Assembly (NCBI RefSeq): GCF_900091525.1
Contig: NZ_FMCU01000004.1
Coordinates: forward strand, 310,001 to 374,000
Direction: 5' to 3'
DNA length: 64,000 nucleotides
Origin: Micromonospora matsumotoense
GTDB taxonomy: Bacteria; Actinomycetota; Actinomycetes; Mycobacteriales; Micromonosporaceae
The notes beneath the pieces were generated by a model. The model was not told where the DNA came from and did no database searches. It saw only the letters and a program-made list of their open reading frames with translations. The translations under genes were made by a program, and so were the position numbers. Positions 39,601-47,770 of this stretch are shown here, piece by piece. Position 1 is the stretch's first letter; each line of letters begins with the position of its first letter.

Positions 39601-41505
39601 GACCAGAAGATGAGCGGCACGGTCACCGCCACCGCGACCCTCACCGCCGCGCTCCCCTCCGGCGACCAGGTCGGCGTCACCGCAGCCGACTTCCAGCAGG
39701 CGATCCTGGCGGTGATCAGCGAGCGCACCGGCTACCCGGTCGACCTCATCGAACTCGACCTCGACCTCGAAGCCGACCTCTCCATCGACTCCATCAAACG
39801 CGCCGAAGTCGCCGGCGAGGTCGCCCAACGACTCTCCCTCGCCGTCGAAGGCGACGAGAGCGAACTCGAAGACCTCGTCAAGGCCCGCACCGTCCGCGCC
39901 ATGGTCACCTGGCTCGACCAGAAGATGAGCGCCACGGTCACCGTGACCCCGACGCCCGCCGTCACCGCCGGCCCGACCATGACGACGGCCGTCGCCGCGC
40001 CGGCCGCCGTCGCCGCCGCACCGCCCGCGCCGACCGAGGTCGGGGTGGGAATCGCGCCGAAGCGGCTGATCGCCCTGGAGAGCGTCCAGGCCGGACAGCA
40101 GATCGACCCGGCGACCACGCTCGCCGGCATGCGCTTCCTGATCACCGGGGGCGGCCCGGTCGGGGCGTACCTGGCCGAACTGCTCGGCGCGCACGGTGCC
40201 GGCGGCCAGTTGGGCGTGCTCGACAGCGACCAGGCCGACCAGGGGTTCGACGGGGTGCTGGTGCTCGACGGGTTGACCAACCTCGACGAGCCGCTGCTGC
40301 CCGACGTGTTCCCGCTGTTGCAGCGGGCCCTGGCTGCCGGGCCGCGCTGGCTGCTCGCCGCCGGGGCGCAGGACGTCACCGGCGCGGCCGACGGGATGCC
40401 CGGCCTGTTCCGCACGATCGCCCGCGAGTATCCGCAGCTGACCGCCCGTTTCGTGGCGGTGGACCCGGCCGCGACGCCGGAGGTCCTCGCCCGGCAGCTC
40501 CTCGACGAGTTGCTCACCGCCTCCGACGCCCCGGTGGTCGCCCGACGCGGCGTCGACCGGTACGTCGCCGACCTGGTCCCGGTCGAGCTTGGCGCGCTGG
40601 CCGCCGGGGGTGCCGGACCGGCCGGTGACGGGGTGTCCGAGGCCGCCGCGATCGGCCTGGAACGCGACTCGGTGGTGGTGCTGATCGGCGGGGCGCGGGG
40701 CATCACCCCGTGGTTCGCCCGGGCACTCGCCTCCGCCACCGGGTGCCGCATCGAACTGGTCGGCCGTACCCCGTTGCCGGCCGGCCCGGAGGACCCGGAG
40801 CTGGCGGGTGCCGTCGACCGGGCCGCGCTGGTCGGTGTGCTGGCCCGACGCGGACTGTCCTCGCCGGCCGAGATCGCCCGGACCGCGCAGCGCATCCTGG
40901 CCGCCCGGGAGGTGGCCGCGACCATCGCCGAGCTGACCGAGCTGGGCGGGGAGGTCCGCTACCACGCCCTGGACGTCCGGGACGCGGCGGCGACCCGCAC
41001 CCTGCTGGCAGGGATCCACGCCGAGTACGGCCGACTCGACGGCGTGGTCTACGCCGCCGGGATCATCGAGGACAAGCTGATCGCCGAGAAGGACCCGGCC
41101 TCGTTCACCCGGGTCTTCGACACCAAGGTCGACGGGGCGCGGGGCCTGCTCACCGGCCTCGACGCGCTGCCCACCGCACCGCGGTTCGTGGTCTTCTTCG
41201 GCAGCATCGCCGCCGCCTACGGCAACCGGGGCCAGGCCGACTACGCGGCGGCCAACGATGCCCTGGACGCCATCGGCACCCGGTACGCGGCCCGGACCGG
41301 GGTGCGCTGTGTGACCGTCCACTGGGGGCCGTGGGCCCCGGGTGTCGGCCACGGCGGCATGGTCACCGCCGAGCTGAGCCGGGAGTACGCCCGGCGCGGC
41401 ATCGGCCTGATCGACCCGGAGGAGGGCGCCCTGGCCCTGCTGCGCGAGCTGGCCTGGGCCGACGCGTCGGTCACCTCGGTCGTCTACACCGCCTCCGGGT
41501 GGTGA
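33676..41505 (+). CDS. PUFA/HglE-type synthase A: FabK-like, NMO, KS, AT, ACP x3, KR
   Basis: This 2609-residue multifunctional synthase builds a carbon chain. By position it has two TIM-barrel enoyl-reductase-like domains. The first (1-280) has the FabK motif as GMEAGGRVGELSS, with Arg139 where FabK has His. The second (290-620) has AECGGHVG, with His427. Next come KS (about 655-1090, DAACASS with Cys849, EAHGTGT, GHTKCAAG), AT (about 1215-1545, GHSYGE with Ser1308), an Ala/Pro linker, three ACPs with DLSIDSIK (Ser1829, 1934, 2039) and KR (about 2330-2600, GGARGIT, FGSIAAAYGN). Tandem ACPs and this KR type are hallmarks of polyunsaturated fatty-acid and heterocyst-glycolipid-like synthases. 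ATG 33676 has GTGGGAG upstream. The product is unknown. Confidence 0.9.
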   Translation: MSSAPYTRDLILVVNPIGVLEPGPRITAATAVGGGRGIIDLATGDDWALRALARAANWSADPIGIRVPAGCQATPADVARVAAGRVDLVVVEPTSPWPLAEITGHHRVLVEVTSRAEAHAAAAAGAHGLIARGMEAGGRVGELSSFVLLQQLVADDTLDLPVWVAGGIGPRTAGACLVGGATGVVLDTQLALMPESELPVDVQAVIRRMDGSETVLRAGVRGIRRGGPHQADAELLPVGQDGWLAAAFADRWPDTAAAVRGMRAAMLDAVDGPDAADLLQPGAPLAAALGVRVPVAQGPMTRVSDEAAFAAAVADGGALPFVALALNSADQCRRMLTETAAQLGDKPWGVGVLGFAPEELRAAQLDVIREIRPACAIIAGGRPPQARALEEQGISTFLHVPSPGLLRQFLRSGARKFIFEGAECGGHVGPRASFPLWEAQLAVLDEYLDADPAAGAQLQIFFAGGVHDARSAAMVATMAAPLARRGARIGVLMGTAYLFTEEAVTHGAVQPLFQREALTAEHTALLETAPGHATRCLHTPFVDDFHELRTQLEGAGAENRQVWEQLELLNVGRLRIASKGLRRSGDVVEAVDESIQASDGLFMAGQVAVLRTAATTVAALHDEVTTEVRGFHAGRLDTLRARLTPPAADIDQAPAPLDIAIVGMACMLPGSPDLDSFWRTVLSGVDTVTEVPADRWDTDHYYAPEVGPGQTGRISVSKWGGFIDPVPFDAIGYGIPPAALSSIDPTQLLALEVSHRALVDAGYAYDAPGADHARTGVVFGAEAGSDMGHAQTLRTMLPAYLGEVPDQMQELLPTVTEDSFPGVLANVIAGRVANRLDLGGPNYTIDAACASSLAAMDAACKELASGDSDLMICGGADLHNGVNDYLMFTSAHALSPTGRSRPFDSTGDGIALGEGVACVVLKRLSDAERDGDRIYGVIKGLGGASDGRALGLTAPRPDGQRRALDRAYHRTGISPREVGLVEAHGTGTVVGDRTELETLTRMFVEAGAEPGGCALGSVKSQIGHTKCAAGLAGLIKATLALYHGIRPPTIHLERPNPAWHPQQSPFAFFTEARPWPVPAAERIAGVSAFGFGGTNFHVVLSAYPNAAEPRHAQRIWPAELFCFRGADRAAAHQAVRQLLESLAGDAAGDRPARLAQLAASVAARAANRPGTTQVAVVARDLTELETLLHRALAGEHDPARGLVQPTGVDPVGPGQLAFLFPGQGSQRPGALGELFVAFPELRHYLELDPAAAELLFPPTAFDQDSRRAQEDRVRDTRTAQPVLGIGGLAMDHLLRRLGVRPDMTAGHSYGELVGLCVAGAFDAATLLDLSRQRAAAILGACGEDPGTMAAVNATADQVAQVLASAGLTSEVVLANRNAPQQVVVSGPTPKVRAAVVALKEAGLSARAIPVACAFHSPVVAGAVETFAEVLAARPIAEPRIPVWSNLTAAPYSGDASQVRHHLAEQIGAPVRFVEQIEAMYAAGARLFVEVGPGQVLSRLVQAVLGDRPHQTVACERGPSDGLRGFLISVAELACAGAQVRPDWLFHGRVADDSTTTAPSRRPLWTVDGQLVRDQHGNCLPGGMTPPRRIKELSMTPANGTATTPGTATGTVSAPEPVTVREVRTVTGPEPATVRDIRGELLSEYLRTTREMIATQRDVMLAFLGDSGDGGGRPGWQPTETYRVEGYTALPAGPTPMPTPAATPAPAPRPAVVPTPTPAPAPRPAAAPAAMPTVAGSNGGTALATAPVITRPAPVTPDVMPVSPAVGGVVPAGLVVAPAPAGVVVAPAPAGPGIAEFQQAILAVISERTGYPVDLIELDLDLEADLSIDSIKRAEVAGEVAQRLSLAVEGDESELEDLVKARTVRAMVTWLDQKMSGTVTATATLTAALPSGDQVGVTAADFQQAILAVISERTGYPVDLIEPDLDLEADLSIDSIKRAEVAGEVAQRLSLAVEGDESELEDLVKARTVRAMVTWLDQKMSGTVTATATLTAALPSGDQVGVTAADFQQAILAVISERTGYPVDLIELDLDLEADLSIDSIKRAEVAGEVAQRLSLAVEGDESELEDLVKARTVRAMVTWLDQKMSATVTVTPTPAVTAGPTMTTAVAAPAAVAAAPPAPTEVGVGIAPKRLIALESVQAGQQIDPATTLAGMRFLITGGGPVGAYLAELLGAHGAGGQLGVLDSDQADQGFDGVLVLDGLTNLDEPLLPDVFPLLQRALAAGPRWLLAAGAQDVTGAADGMPGLFRTIAREYPQLTARFVAVDPAATPEVLARQLLDELLTASDAPVVARRGVDRYVADLVPVELGALAAGGAGPAGDGVSEAAAIGLERDSVVVLIGGARGITPWFARALASATGCRIELVGRTPLPAGPEDPELAGAVDRAALVGVLARRGLSSPAEIARTAQRILAAREVAATIAELTELGGEVRYHALDVRDAAATRTLLAGIHAEYGRLDGVVYAAGIIEDKLIAEKDPASFTRVFDTKVDGARGLLTGLDALPTAPRFVVFFGSIAAAYGNRGQADYAAANDALDAIGTRYAARTGVRCVTVHWGPWAPGVGHGGMVTAELSREYARRGIGLIDPEEGALALLRELAWADASVTSVVYTASGW
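39061..39931 (+). repeat. Three near-identical ACP units, 315-bp period
   Basis: Units begin at 39061, 39376 and 39691, and the third stops at the end of its ACP. They differ by only a few bases (for example GAACTC versus GAGCCC, Leu to Pro). Identity at silent positions shows recent duplication or gene conversion. Assemblies may miscount such units. Confidence 0.95.
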
Positions 41506-41557
41506 CGGCGTCGATGTGCCGCCCCGCCCCCGCCCGCCCCGCAAGCCGGAGGAACCG

Positions 41558-44500
41558 ATGAACAACGGCGCCGCTGCGCCCGGCCAGATCGCGATCGTCG
41601 GGATGGCCGCCCTGATGCCCTCCGCCGGTGACCTGGAAAGCTACTGGCGCAACCTGATCAGCGGGGTCGACGCGATCACCGATGTCCCCGCGCACCGCTG
41701 GGACGAGGAGTTCTACGACCCGGAGCAGTCCCACCGGGCCGACCGGATGTACTGCCGGCGCGGCGGATTCGTCGACGAGTACGCCACCTTCGAGCCGCTG
41801 CGTTTCGGGGTGATGCCGGCCTCCGTCGGCGACATCGAGCCGGACCAGTTGATCACGCTGGAGGTGGCCGCCGCGGCGATCGACGACGCGGGTGGCGGCG
41901 ACCGGCTCCCGGCCCGCGACCGGATCGGCGTCATCCTCGGCCGGGGCGGCATCCTCAGCCCCGCCCAGGCCCGCTACGCCCAGCGGGTGCGGATGTCCAG
42001 CCAGGTGGTCAGCATCCTGCGGGAGCTGATCCCCGACGTCGACCCGGCCCGGCTGGAGCTGCTGCGCAAGAAGTTCGACGAGCGGCTCGGGCCCTACCAG
42101 CCGGAGGGGACGATCGGTCTGGTGCCCAACCTGGCCGCCTCCCGGGTGGCCAACCGGCTCGACCTGCGCGGCCCGGCGTACACCATCGACGCCGCCTGTG
42201 CCTCCTCGCTGATCGCGGTGGACCAGGGCATCACCGAACTCAACAACGGCCGGCTGGACGCGGTGCTCGCCGGTGGTGTGCACCACGTGCACGACATCAG
42301 CTTCTGGTCGGTGTTCAACCAGCTGCGGGCGCTGTCCCGGCAGGGTGAGATCCGGCCGTTCGACGCCGCCGCCGACGGGCTGCTGATCGGCGAGGGCACC
42401 GGCGTGGTGGTGCTCAAGCGGTACGCCGACGCGGTGCGCGACGGCGACCGGGTCTACGCGGTGATCCGGGGCAGCGGGGTGTCCAGCGACGGCAAGTCGG
42501 CGAGCATGTTCAACCCGGCGGTCTCCGGTCAGGTGCTGGCCATCAAGCGGGCCTGGGAGTCGGCCGGGCTCGACCCGACCGCCCCGGACGCGCTGGGGCT
42601 GCTGGAGGCGCACGGCACCGGCACCCCGACCGGGGACGCCGCCGAGCTGACCACGGTGGCGCAGGTGTTCGGCCCGTACACCGGTGGTCCCCGCCCGGTG
42701 ATCGGCTCGGTGAAGTCGATGATCGGGCACACCATGCCGGCCGCCGGGGTGGCCGGCCTGATCAAGGCGGCGCTGGCGGTGCACCGGGGGGTGCTCCCGC
42801 CCACCCTGCACTGCGAGACGCCGCGCAAGGAGATGGCGGCGACCCGGTTCGCGCCGATCGACACCGCCCGGCCGTGGGAGAGCGACGGGCCGCGCCGGGC
42901 CGGGGTCAACGCGTTCGGGTTCGGTGGGATCAACGCCCACCTGATCATCGAGCAGGCACCCGTGTCGGTGGGCGAGCCGGTGGTGGCGCTGACCGCCCCG
43001 GCCGCCGGCCGCGCCGTGGTCGACGAGCCGGACCAGGTGCTCTGGCTGGCCGCGCCGGACCCGGCCGGGCTCGCCGAGCTGCTGGCCCGCGACGACCACG
43101 AGGTACGCCGGCTCGGCGTCGAGCTGGCCGCCCGCTCCGGCGGTGACACCCCGGGGTCGACCCGGCTGGGCATCGTCAACCCGACGGACAAGCTGCTCGC
43201 GGTGGCCCGCAAGACGGTGGCCCGGGGGCAGGCCTGGCGGGGCGGGCGGGACATCTGGTTCAGCCCCCGCCCGCTGCTCGGCGCGGGGGCGGGCAAGCTC
43301 GCCTTCGTCTTCCCCGGCCTGGAGGCGGAGTTCGCCCCGCGCACCGCCGACCTGGCCGCCCACTTCGGCCTGCCGGACCGCGAGTGGTCCGCCGCCGACC
43401 TGGGCCGGCACGGTGCCGGCCTGATCGAGGTGGGCAAGCTGCTCGACGACGCCCTCGCCCGGATCAGGGTACGACCCGACGCGGTCGCCGGGCACAGCAT
43501 CGGCGAGTGGACCGCCGCCGCGGTCAGCGGCCAGGTCAGCACCGCCGCGATGGACGAGTTCCTCGACCTGTTCAACGCCGACTCGGTGGAGGTCTCCGGG
43601 TACGTCTTCGCCGCCGTCGGGGCCGGCGCGGACCGGGTCACCCCGCTGCTCGGCGACTTTCCCGGGGTGGTCCTGTCGCACGACAACGCCCCGGCGCAGT
43701 CGGTGGTCAACGGCCCGGAGCCGCAGGTCGACCGGCTCGTCGAGGCGCTGCGTACCCGCAACATCCTGTGCCAGAAGCTGCCGTTCCGCTCGGCGTTCCA
43801 CACCCCCGCCTTCGCCGACGGGCTCACCTCGATCGGTGCCGCCCTGGGCCGCTGGGAGGTGCACCCGACCCGGATGCCGGTCTGGTCGGCGACCCTGCAC
43901 GCGCCGTTCCCCGCCGACGAGGAGGACGTCAACCGGATCTTCGTCCGACACATGATGGAGCCGGTCTGGTTCCGGCAGACCGTCGAGGCGATGTACGCCG
44001 CCGGGTTCCGGGTGTTCCTCCAGGTCGGCGCGGGGCAGCTCGCCTCGCTGATCGGTGACAACCTGCGCGGGCGCGACCACCTGGCGATGCCGGTGAACAC
44101 CGCGCACCGCAGCGGGTTGAACCAGCTGCGCCGGGTCGCCACCGCGCTGTGGGTGGAGGGCGGCACCCCGGATCTGAGTGCCCTGAACAGGGTGGACCGG
44201 GCGACGACGGCGGCCACGACCGCCAGTCGTACCCCGGCGGCGGCCGGCACCGACGGCCCCGCGAAGCCCGGGGCGGGCACCGGCCGACGCGGTCCCCGGA
44301 TCAAGCTCGACCTCGGCGGGCCGCTGGTCCGCCTCGGCGCGGACGCCGCCGGCCTGCTCGGGGTGACCGCGTCGCCGGACGGGCCGCTGTCCACGCCGGG
44401 CAACGGAAACGGCGCGGTGCCGGGCAACGGCGCGGTGCCGGGCAACGGAAACGGCGCGGCCCGGCCGGCCGTCGTCGGAGCCGGTCGCCCCGCCGCCGGC

Positions 44501-46549
44501 CAGGGCGGCGCGTCGACGCCGGCCGCCGTACCGCCCCCGGTCACCCGGCCGGTCGTACCGACGCCTGCCGCCCGGCCGACCGCCGTGCCCGCCGCAGCTG
44601 CCCGACCCGCTACCGCGCCGGCCCCGGCCGCGCGGGTGTCCGGACAGCCCGGCGGGCCGGGCGGCACGGCACAGCCCGCCGTCGCCACGCCGGCCGGTAC
44701 GCCGGCCGCCGCGCTGGACGCGTTGCACCGGCTCTCCGGCGGGTCCAGCGCCGCAGCCGAGTTCGCCGCCCTGCTGCGGGAGAACACCCGGGACACCATG
44801 AGCCGGCAGACGGCCACCGGTGGCAACGGCACCGCGACGCCGACCCGGCCCGCGGCACCCGCGCCGTCCCCCGCACCCGCCGCACCGACGGGGAGGACGC
44901 CCACCGCGCCGACGGCGAGCCTGCCGGCGACGCCGGCCGCCCCGGCGACCGTCGCCGCGGTCGGCGCGGAGATCGGTCGGATCACCCGGCGGATCTCTCT
45001 GGAGACCATGCCCTACCTGCTGGACCACTGCTTCTTCGTGCAGCCCGACGACTGGCCGGACCCGGAGGACCGGTGGCCGGTGGTGCCGGCGACCGCCCTG
45101 GTCGCGCACATGATGGAGGCCGTGGAGCAGTTGCTGCCCGGCGTCCCGGTGGTGGCCGTGCACGACGCCAAGTTCAACAGGTGGCTGATCGCCGAGCCGG
45201 CCACCGACGTGGAGATCGTGGTCCGCGCGGCCGGCCCGAACCGGTACGCGGTCGCCTTCGCCGGCTACGCCCGGGCGACCATCGAGGTCGGCACGGCGTA
45301 TCCGGCACCGCCGCCGGTCTGGACCCACGACCCGGCCACCGAACGGCCGCCCACCCTCGGCGCCGCCGAGATGTACGCGGAGCGGCTGATGTTCCACGGC
45401 CCGCAGTTCCAGGGCGTGACCGAGGTGCACGCGCTCGGCGACATGCACGTACGGGGCATCGTCACCGCCCCGGTGCCGCCCGGGGCGCTGCTGGACAACG
45501 CCCTCCAGCTCATCGGCAACTGGCTGATCACCACCCAGCCGTTCCGGACGGTCGCGTTGCCGGTCGGGCTCGGCCAGGTGCGGTTCTACGGGCCGCCCCC
45601 ACCGGCCGGCCGGGCGTTCGAGTGCGTCGCCCGGGTCCGCGTCATCGACGACGGCAAGCTCGTCGCCGACACCCAGCTCAGTTACCAGGGTCGGGTGTGG
45701 TCGGAGATCGAGGGGGCGGTGGACCGGCGGTTCGACAGCCACCCGCAGGCCCGGGTGGCGGAACGGTTCCCCGAGCGGCACCCGATGTCGCTGTTGCAGC
45801 CCGAGGGCTGGACGATGGCCTTCGACTGCTGGACCGACCTGGTCACCCGGGGGATGGCGGCCCGGGGCATCCTCGGCGGCGCCGCCTACGCGGAGTACGA
45901 GCGGCACCCGGCGAAGAACCGCAAGCAGTGGATGCTGGGCCGGATCGCGGCCAAGGACGCGGTGCGGGCCCGGCTCTGGGAGGACGGCCACACCGACATC
46001 TACCCGATCGAGCTGACCGTCGGCAACGACCCGGACGGTCGGCCGTGGGTGCGCGGACGGCCCGGCCGGGGCCTCGGCGACTGCGACGTCTCGCTGGCGC
46101 ACTGCGCGGAGATCGGGGTGGCGATCGCCCGCCGACGGGCACCCGACGCGGTGCCCGGCGGACCCGGCGTCGGCATCGACGTCGCGGAGGTCACCGACCA
46201 TCCGGAGAGCACCTTCACCTTCGCCCTCACCCCGGCCGAGCTGACCCTGCTGACCTCCCTGGCCGGCACGGACGCCGAGGCCCGGCGGCTGTGGTTCACC
46301 CGGTTCTGGGCGGCCAAGGAGGCGGTCGCCAAGGCCGAGGGCACCGGGCTGGACGGCTCACCGCGCCGGTTCCGGGTCTACTCGGCCACCGATGTCGGGA
46401 TGACCGTCCAGATCGGCGGGCGGGCGTACCGGGTCGGTCACCGGGACGTGGCCAACCCCGAGGACCTGCCGTCACGCCGCTACGTCGTCGCCTGGACCTG
46501 GGGGCCGGAGCCGGCACCCGCGACCCCGCCCGGGGTGTCCCGGCCGTGA
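41558..46549 (+). CDS. PUFA/HglE-type synthase B: KS, AT, DH, PPTase
   Basis: The protein has 1663 residues. KS is at about 5-460 (DAACASS, Cys214; EAHGTGTPTGD; KSMIGHTMP). AT is at about 575-860, with active Ser647 in GHSIGEW; its start reads VFPGLEAEF where GQGSQ is usual. A low-complexity Ala/Pro/Gly linker spans 890-1120. The hot-dog dehydratase (about 1135-1390) has His1157 in LLDHCF and a second motif LLDNALQL. A Sfp-type phosphopantetheinyl transferase lies at the C-terminus (GVGIDVAEV near 1537, FWAAKEAVAKAEGTG near 1584). It can therefore activate the ACPs of its partner. ATG 41558 follows GGAGGA, 52 bp after synthase A. The two proteins surely act together. Confidence 0.9.
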   Translation: MNNGAAAPGQIAIVGMAALMPSAGDLESYWRNLISGVDAITDVPAHRWDEEFYDPEQSHRADRMYCRRGGFVDEYATFEPLRFGVMPASVGDIEPDQLITLEVAAAAIDDAGGGDRLPARDRIGVILGRGGILSPAQARYAQRVRMSSQVVSILRELIPDVDPARLELLRKKFDERLGPYQPEGTIGLVPNLAASRVANRLDLRGPAYTIDAACASSLIAVDQGITELNNGRLDAVLAGGVHHVHDISFWSVFNQLRALSRQGEIRPFDAAADGLLIGEGTGVVVLKRYADAVRDGDRVYAVIRGSGVSSDGKSASMFNPAVSGQVLAIKRAWESAGLDPTAPDALGLLEAHGTGTPTGDAAELTTVAQVFGPYTGGPRPVIGSVKSMIGHTMPAAGVAGLIKAALAVHRGVLPPTLHCETPRKEMAATRFAPIDTARPWESDGPRRAGVNAFGFGGINAHLIIEQAPVSVGEPVVALTAPAAGRAVVDEPDQVLWLAAPDPAGLAELLARDDHEVRRLGVELAARSGGDTPGSTRLGIVNPTDKLLAVARKTVARGQAWRGGRDIWFSPRPLLGAGAGKLAFVFPGLEAEFAPRTADLAAHFGLPDREWSAADLGRHGAGLIEVGKLLDDALARIRVRPDAVAGHSIGEWTAAAVSGQVSTAAMDEFLDLFNADSVEVSGYVFAAVGAGADRVTPLLGDFPGVVLSHDNAPAQSVVNGPEPQVDRLVEALRTRNILCQKLPFRSAFHTPAFADGLTSIGAALGRWEVHPTRMPVWSATLHAPFPADEEDVNRIFVRHMMEPVWFRQTVEAMYAAGFRVFLQVGAGQLASLIGDNLRGRDHLAMPVNTAHRSGLNQLRRVATALWVEGGTPDLSALNRVDRATTAATTASRTPAAAGTDGPAKPGAGTGRRGPRIKLDLGGPLVRLGADAAGLLGVTASPDGPLSTPGNGNGAVPGNGAVPGNGNGAARPAVVGAGRPAAGQGGASTPAAVPPPVTRPVVPTPAARPTAVPAAAARPATAPAPAARVSGQPGGPGGTAQPAVATPAGTPAAALDALHRLSGGSSAAAEFAALLRENTRDTMSRQTATGGNGTATPTRPAAPAPSPAPAAPTGRTPTAPTASLPATPAAPATVAAVGAEIGRITRRISLETMPYLLDHCFFVQPDDWPDPEDRWPVVPATALVAHMMEAVEQLLPGVPVVAVHDAKFNRWLIAEPATDVEIVVRAAGPNRYAVAFAGYARATIEVGTAYPAPPPVWTHDPATERPPTLGAAEMYAERLMFHGPQFQGVTEVHALGDMHVRGIVTAPVPPGALLDNALQLIGNWLITTQPFRTVALPVGLGQVRFYGPPPPAGRAFECVARVRVIDDGKLVADTQLSYQGRVWSEIEGAVDRRFDSHPQARVAERFPERHPMSLLQPEGWTMAFDCWTDLVTRGMAARGILGGAAYAEYERHPAKNRKQWMLGRIAAKDAVRARLWEDGHTDIYPIELTVGNDPDGRPWVRGRPGRGLGDCDVSLAHCAEIGVAIARRRAPDAVPGGPGVGIDVAEVTDHPESTFTFALTPAELTLLTSLAGTDAEARRLWFTRFWAAKEAVAKAEGTGLDGSPRRFRVYSATDVGMTVQIGGRAYRVGHRDVANPEDLPSRRYVVAWTWGPEPAPATPPGVSRP

Positions 46550-46608
46550 ACCGGCACCCGGTGCGCAGCACCGCCCTTCCCATCCGATCAGCAGAAGGAG
46601 CAACGATC

Positions 46609-46917
46609 ATGCCCCCGGCCCAGGACACCATCCTCGCCGAGCTCACCGAGATGATCGACGCCGTACTGGGCGACTTCGCCGACGACCAGGTGGTCACGAT
46701 GGACACCACGTTCTCGGCCGACCTGGGGATGGAGAGCATCGACGTCGTCGCGCTCGCCGGTCGGCTCCAGTCCCGTTACGGCGACACGGTGAACTTCGCC
46801 CACTTCGTCGCCAAGCTGGACCTGGAGACCGTCCGGGAGTTGAAGGTCGGACAGCTCGTCGGGCACATCGCCGATTCGTTGGGGCAGGCCGACGAGGTCG
46901 GGGCGGGCAGCCGGTGA
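46609..46917 (+). CDS. Stand-alone acyl carrier protein
   Basis: The protein has 102 residues. The phosphopantetheine serine is in DLGMESIDVV. The C-terminal part (FAHFVAKLDLETVRELKVGQL) is longer than in fatty-acid ACPs. ATG 46609 has AGAAGGAG upstream, and the stop overlaps the hydrolase GTG. It probably accepts the finished chain from the synthases for release or modification by the hydrolase and sulfotransferase. Confidence 0.88.
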   Translation: MPPAQDTILAELTEMIDAVLGDFADDQVVTMDTTFSADLGMESIDVVALAGRLQSRYGDTVNFAHFVAKLDLETVRELKVGQLVGHIADSLGQADEVGAGSR

Positions 46918-47744
46918 CCATGGTCCGGGCGAACGGGATCACCCTGCACACGCAGCGGCTCGATCCCCCCGGTCCGGCCGTCGACGGCCGGACCGGGCCG
47001 ACGCCGACCGCCGTCCTGATCCACGGGATGGCCTCGGACACCATGGCGAGCTGGTACTTCACCCTGGCCGAGCCGCTGTCCCGGGCCGGTTTCCCGACCG
47101 TCCTGTACGACCTGCGCGGCCACGGACGCAGCGAGCGCCCCGCCACCGGGTACGCCCTGGACGACTTCGTCGACGATCTGGCGGCGCTGCTGGACAGCCT
47201 GGACGTCACCGGTCCGCTGCTGCTGCTGGGCAACTCGTTCGGCGGGACCATCGCCTTCGGTTACGCCGCCCGGCACCCGGACCGGGTCGCCGGCATCGTG
47301 ACCGTGGAGTCCGGGCCGCCGGTCCCGGAGTGGATGCGTCGGGTCCGCGAGCGGCTCGCCCGGGTCGCCGCCCGGCTGCCCCGGGCCGGGGCGGTCACCG
47401 AGATCGGGGCCCGGCGGGGCCGGGTCGCCGCCCAACGGGCCGCCGAGACGCAGCGGATGCTCACCGACACCAGCCTGGCGCAGGAGTTGCCGGCGAGCCC
47501 GCTGCCGACGGCCGGGGCGCTGGCCGCGATCGGCTGCCCGGTGCTCTGCCTCTACGGCGGCGACTCGGCGGTGGTGGAGCTGGCCCCGACGGTCCGTGGG
47601 CTGCTGCCGCAGACCCGGGTCGTGGTGCTGCCCGACCAGAAGCACACGGTGCTGATCGACCGGCCGGAGGAGGTCCGCCGGCTGGTCTTCGCCTGGCTCG
47701 CCGAGGAATGCTCGCTCGACGTGGCCCAACCCACCACCGCATGA
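46914..47744 (+). CDS. Alpha/beta hydrolase (possible chain-release thioesterase)
   Basis: The protein has 276 residues. The oxyanion region is LIHGMAS, the nucleophile is Ser108 in GNSFGG, and the likely acid and base are Asp217 (GGDSAV) and His244 (QKHTVLID). It starts at GTG 46914 inside the ACP stop (GTGA), so it is coupled to the carrier protein; ATG 46920 is an alternative. The synthases lack a thioesterase, so release or transfer of the acyl chain from the ACP is the simplest role. This is inference from position; a lipase or esterase is also possible. Confidence 0.82.
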   Translation: MTMVRANGITLHTQRLDPPGPAVDGRTGPTPTAVLIHGMASDTMASWYFTLAEPLSRAGFPTVLYDLRGHGRSERPATGYALDDFVDDLAALLDSLDVTGPLLLLGNSFGGTIAFGYAARHPDRVAGIVTVESGPPVPEWMRRVRERLARVAARLPRAGAVTEIGARRGRVAAQRAAETQRMLTDTSLAQELPASPLPTAGALAAIGCPVLCLYGGDSAVVELAPTVRGLLPQTRVVVLPDQKHTVLIDRPEEVRRLVFAWLAEECSLDVAQPTTA

Positions 47745-47770
47745 CGACGCGACACGCAGGAGGACTTCCG

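Noticed and set aside
33535..41565. Open frame of 2676 codons on the minus strand
   Set aside because: It is the mirror of synthase A. High-GC codon bias removes stops on the opposite strand; the translation is Gly/Arg/Val-rich with no domain motifs.
33676..46549. Enediyne polyketide synthase
   Set aside because: The C-terminal DH-PPTase order recalls enediyne synthases, but the activities are split over two proteins, there are three ACPs and an enoyl-reductase-like front, and no enediyne companion genes are seen.
33676..46549. Ordinary modular type I PKS (macrolide type)
   Set aside because: There is no modular repetition, no docking domains and no thioesterase. The ACP motif DSIKRAEV and the domain order fit PUFA/HglE-type synthases.
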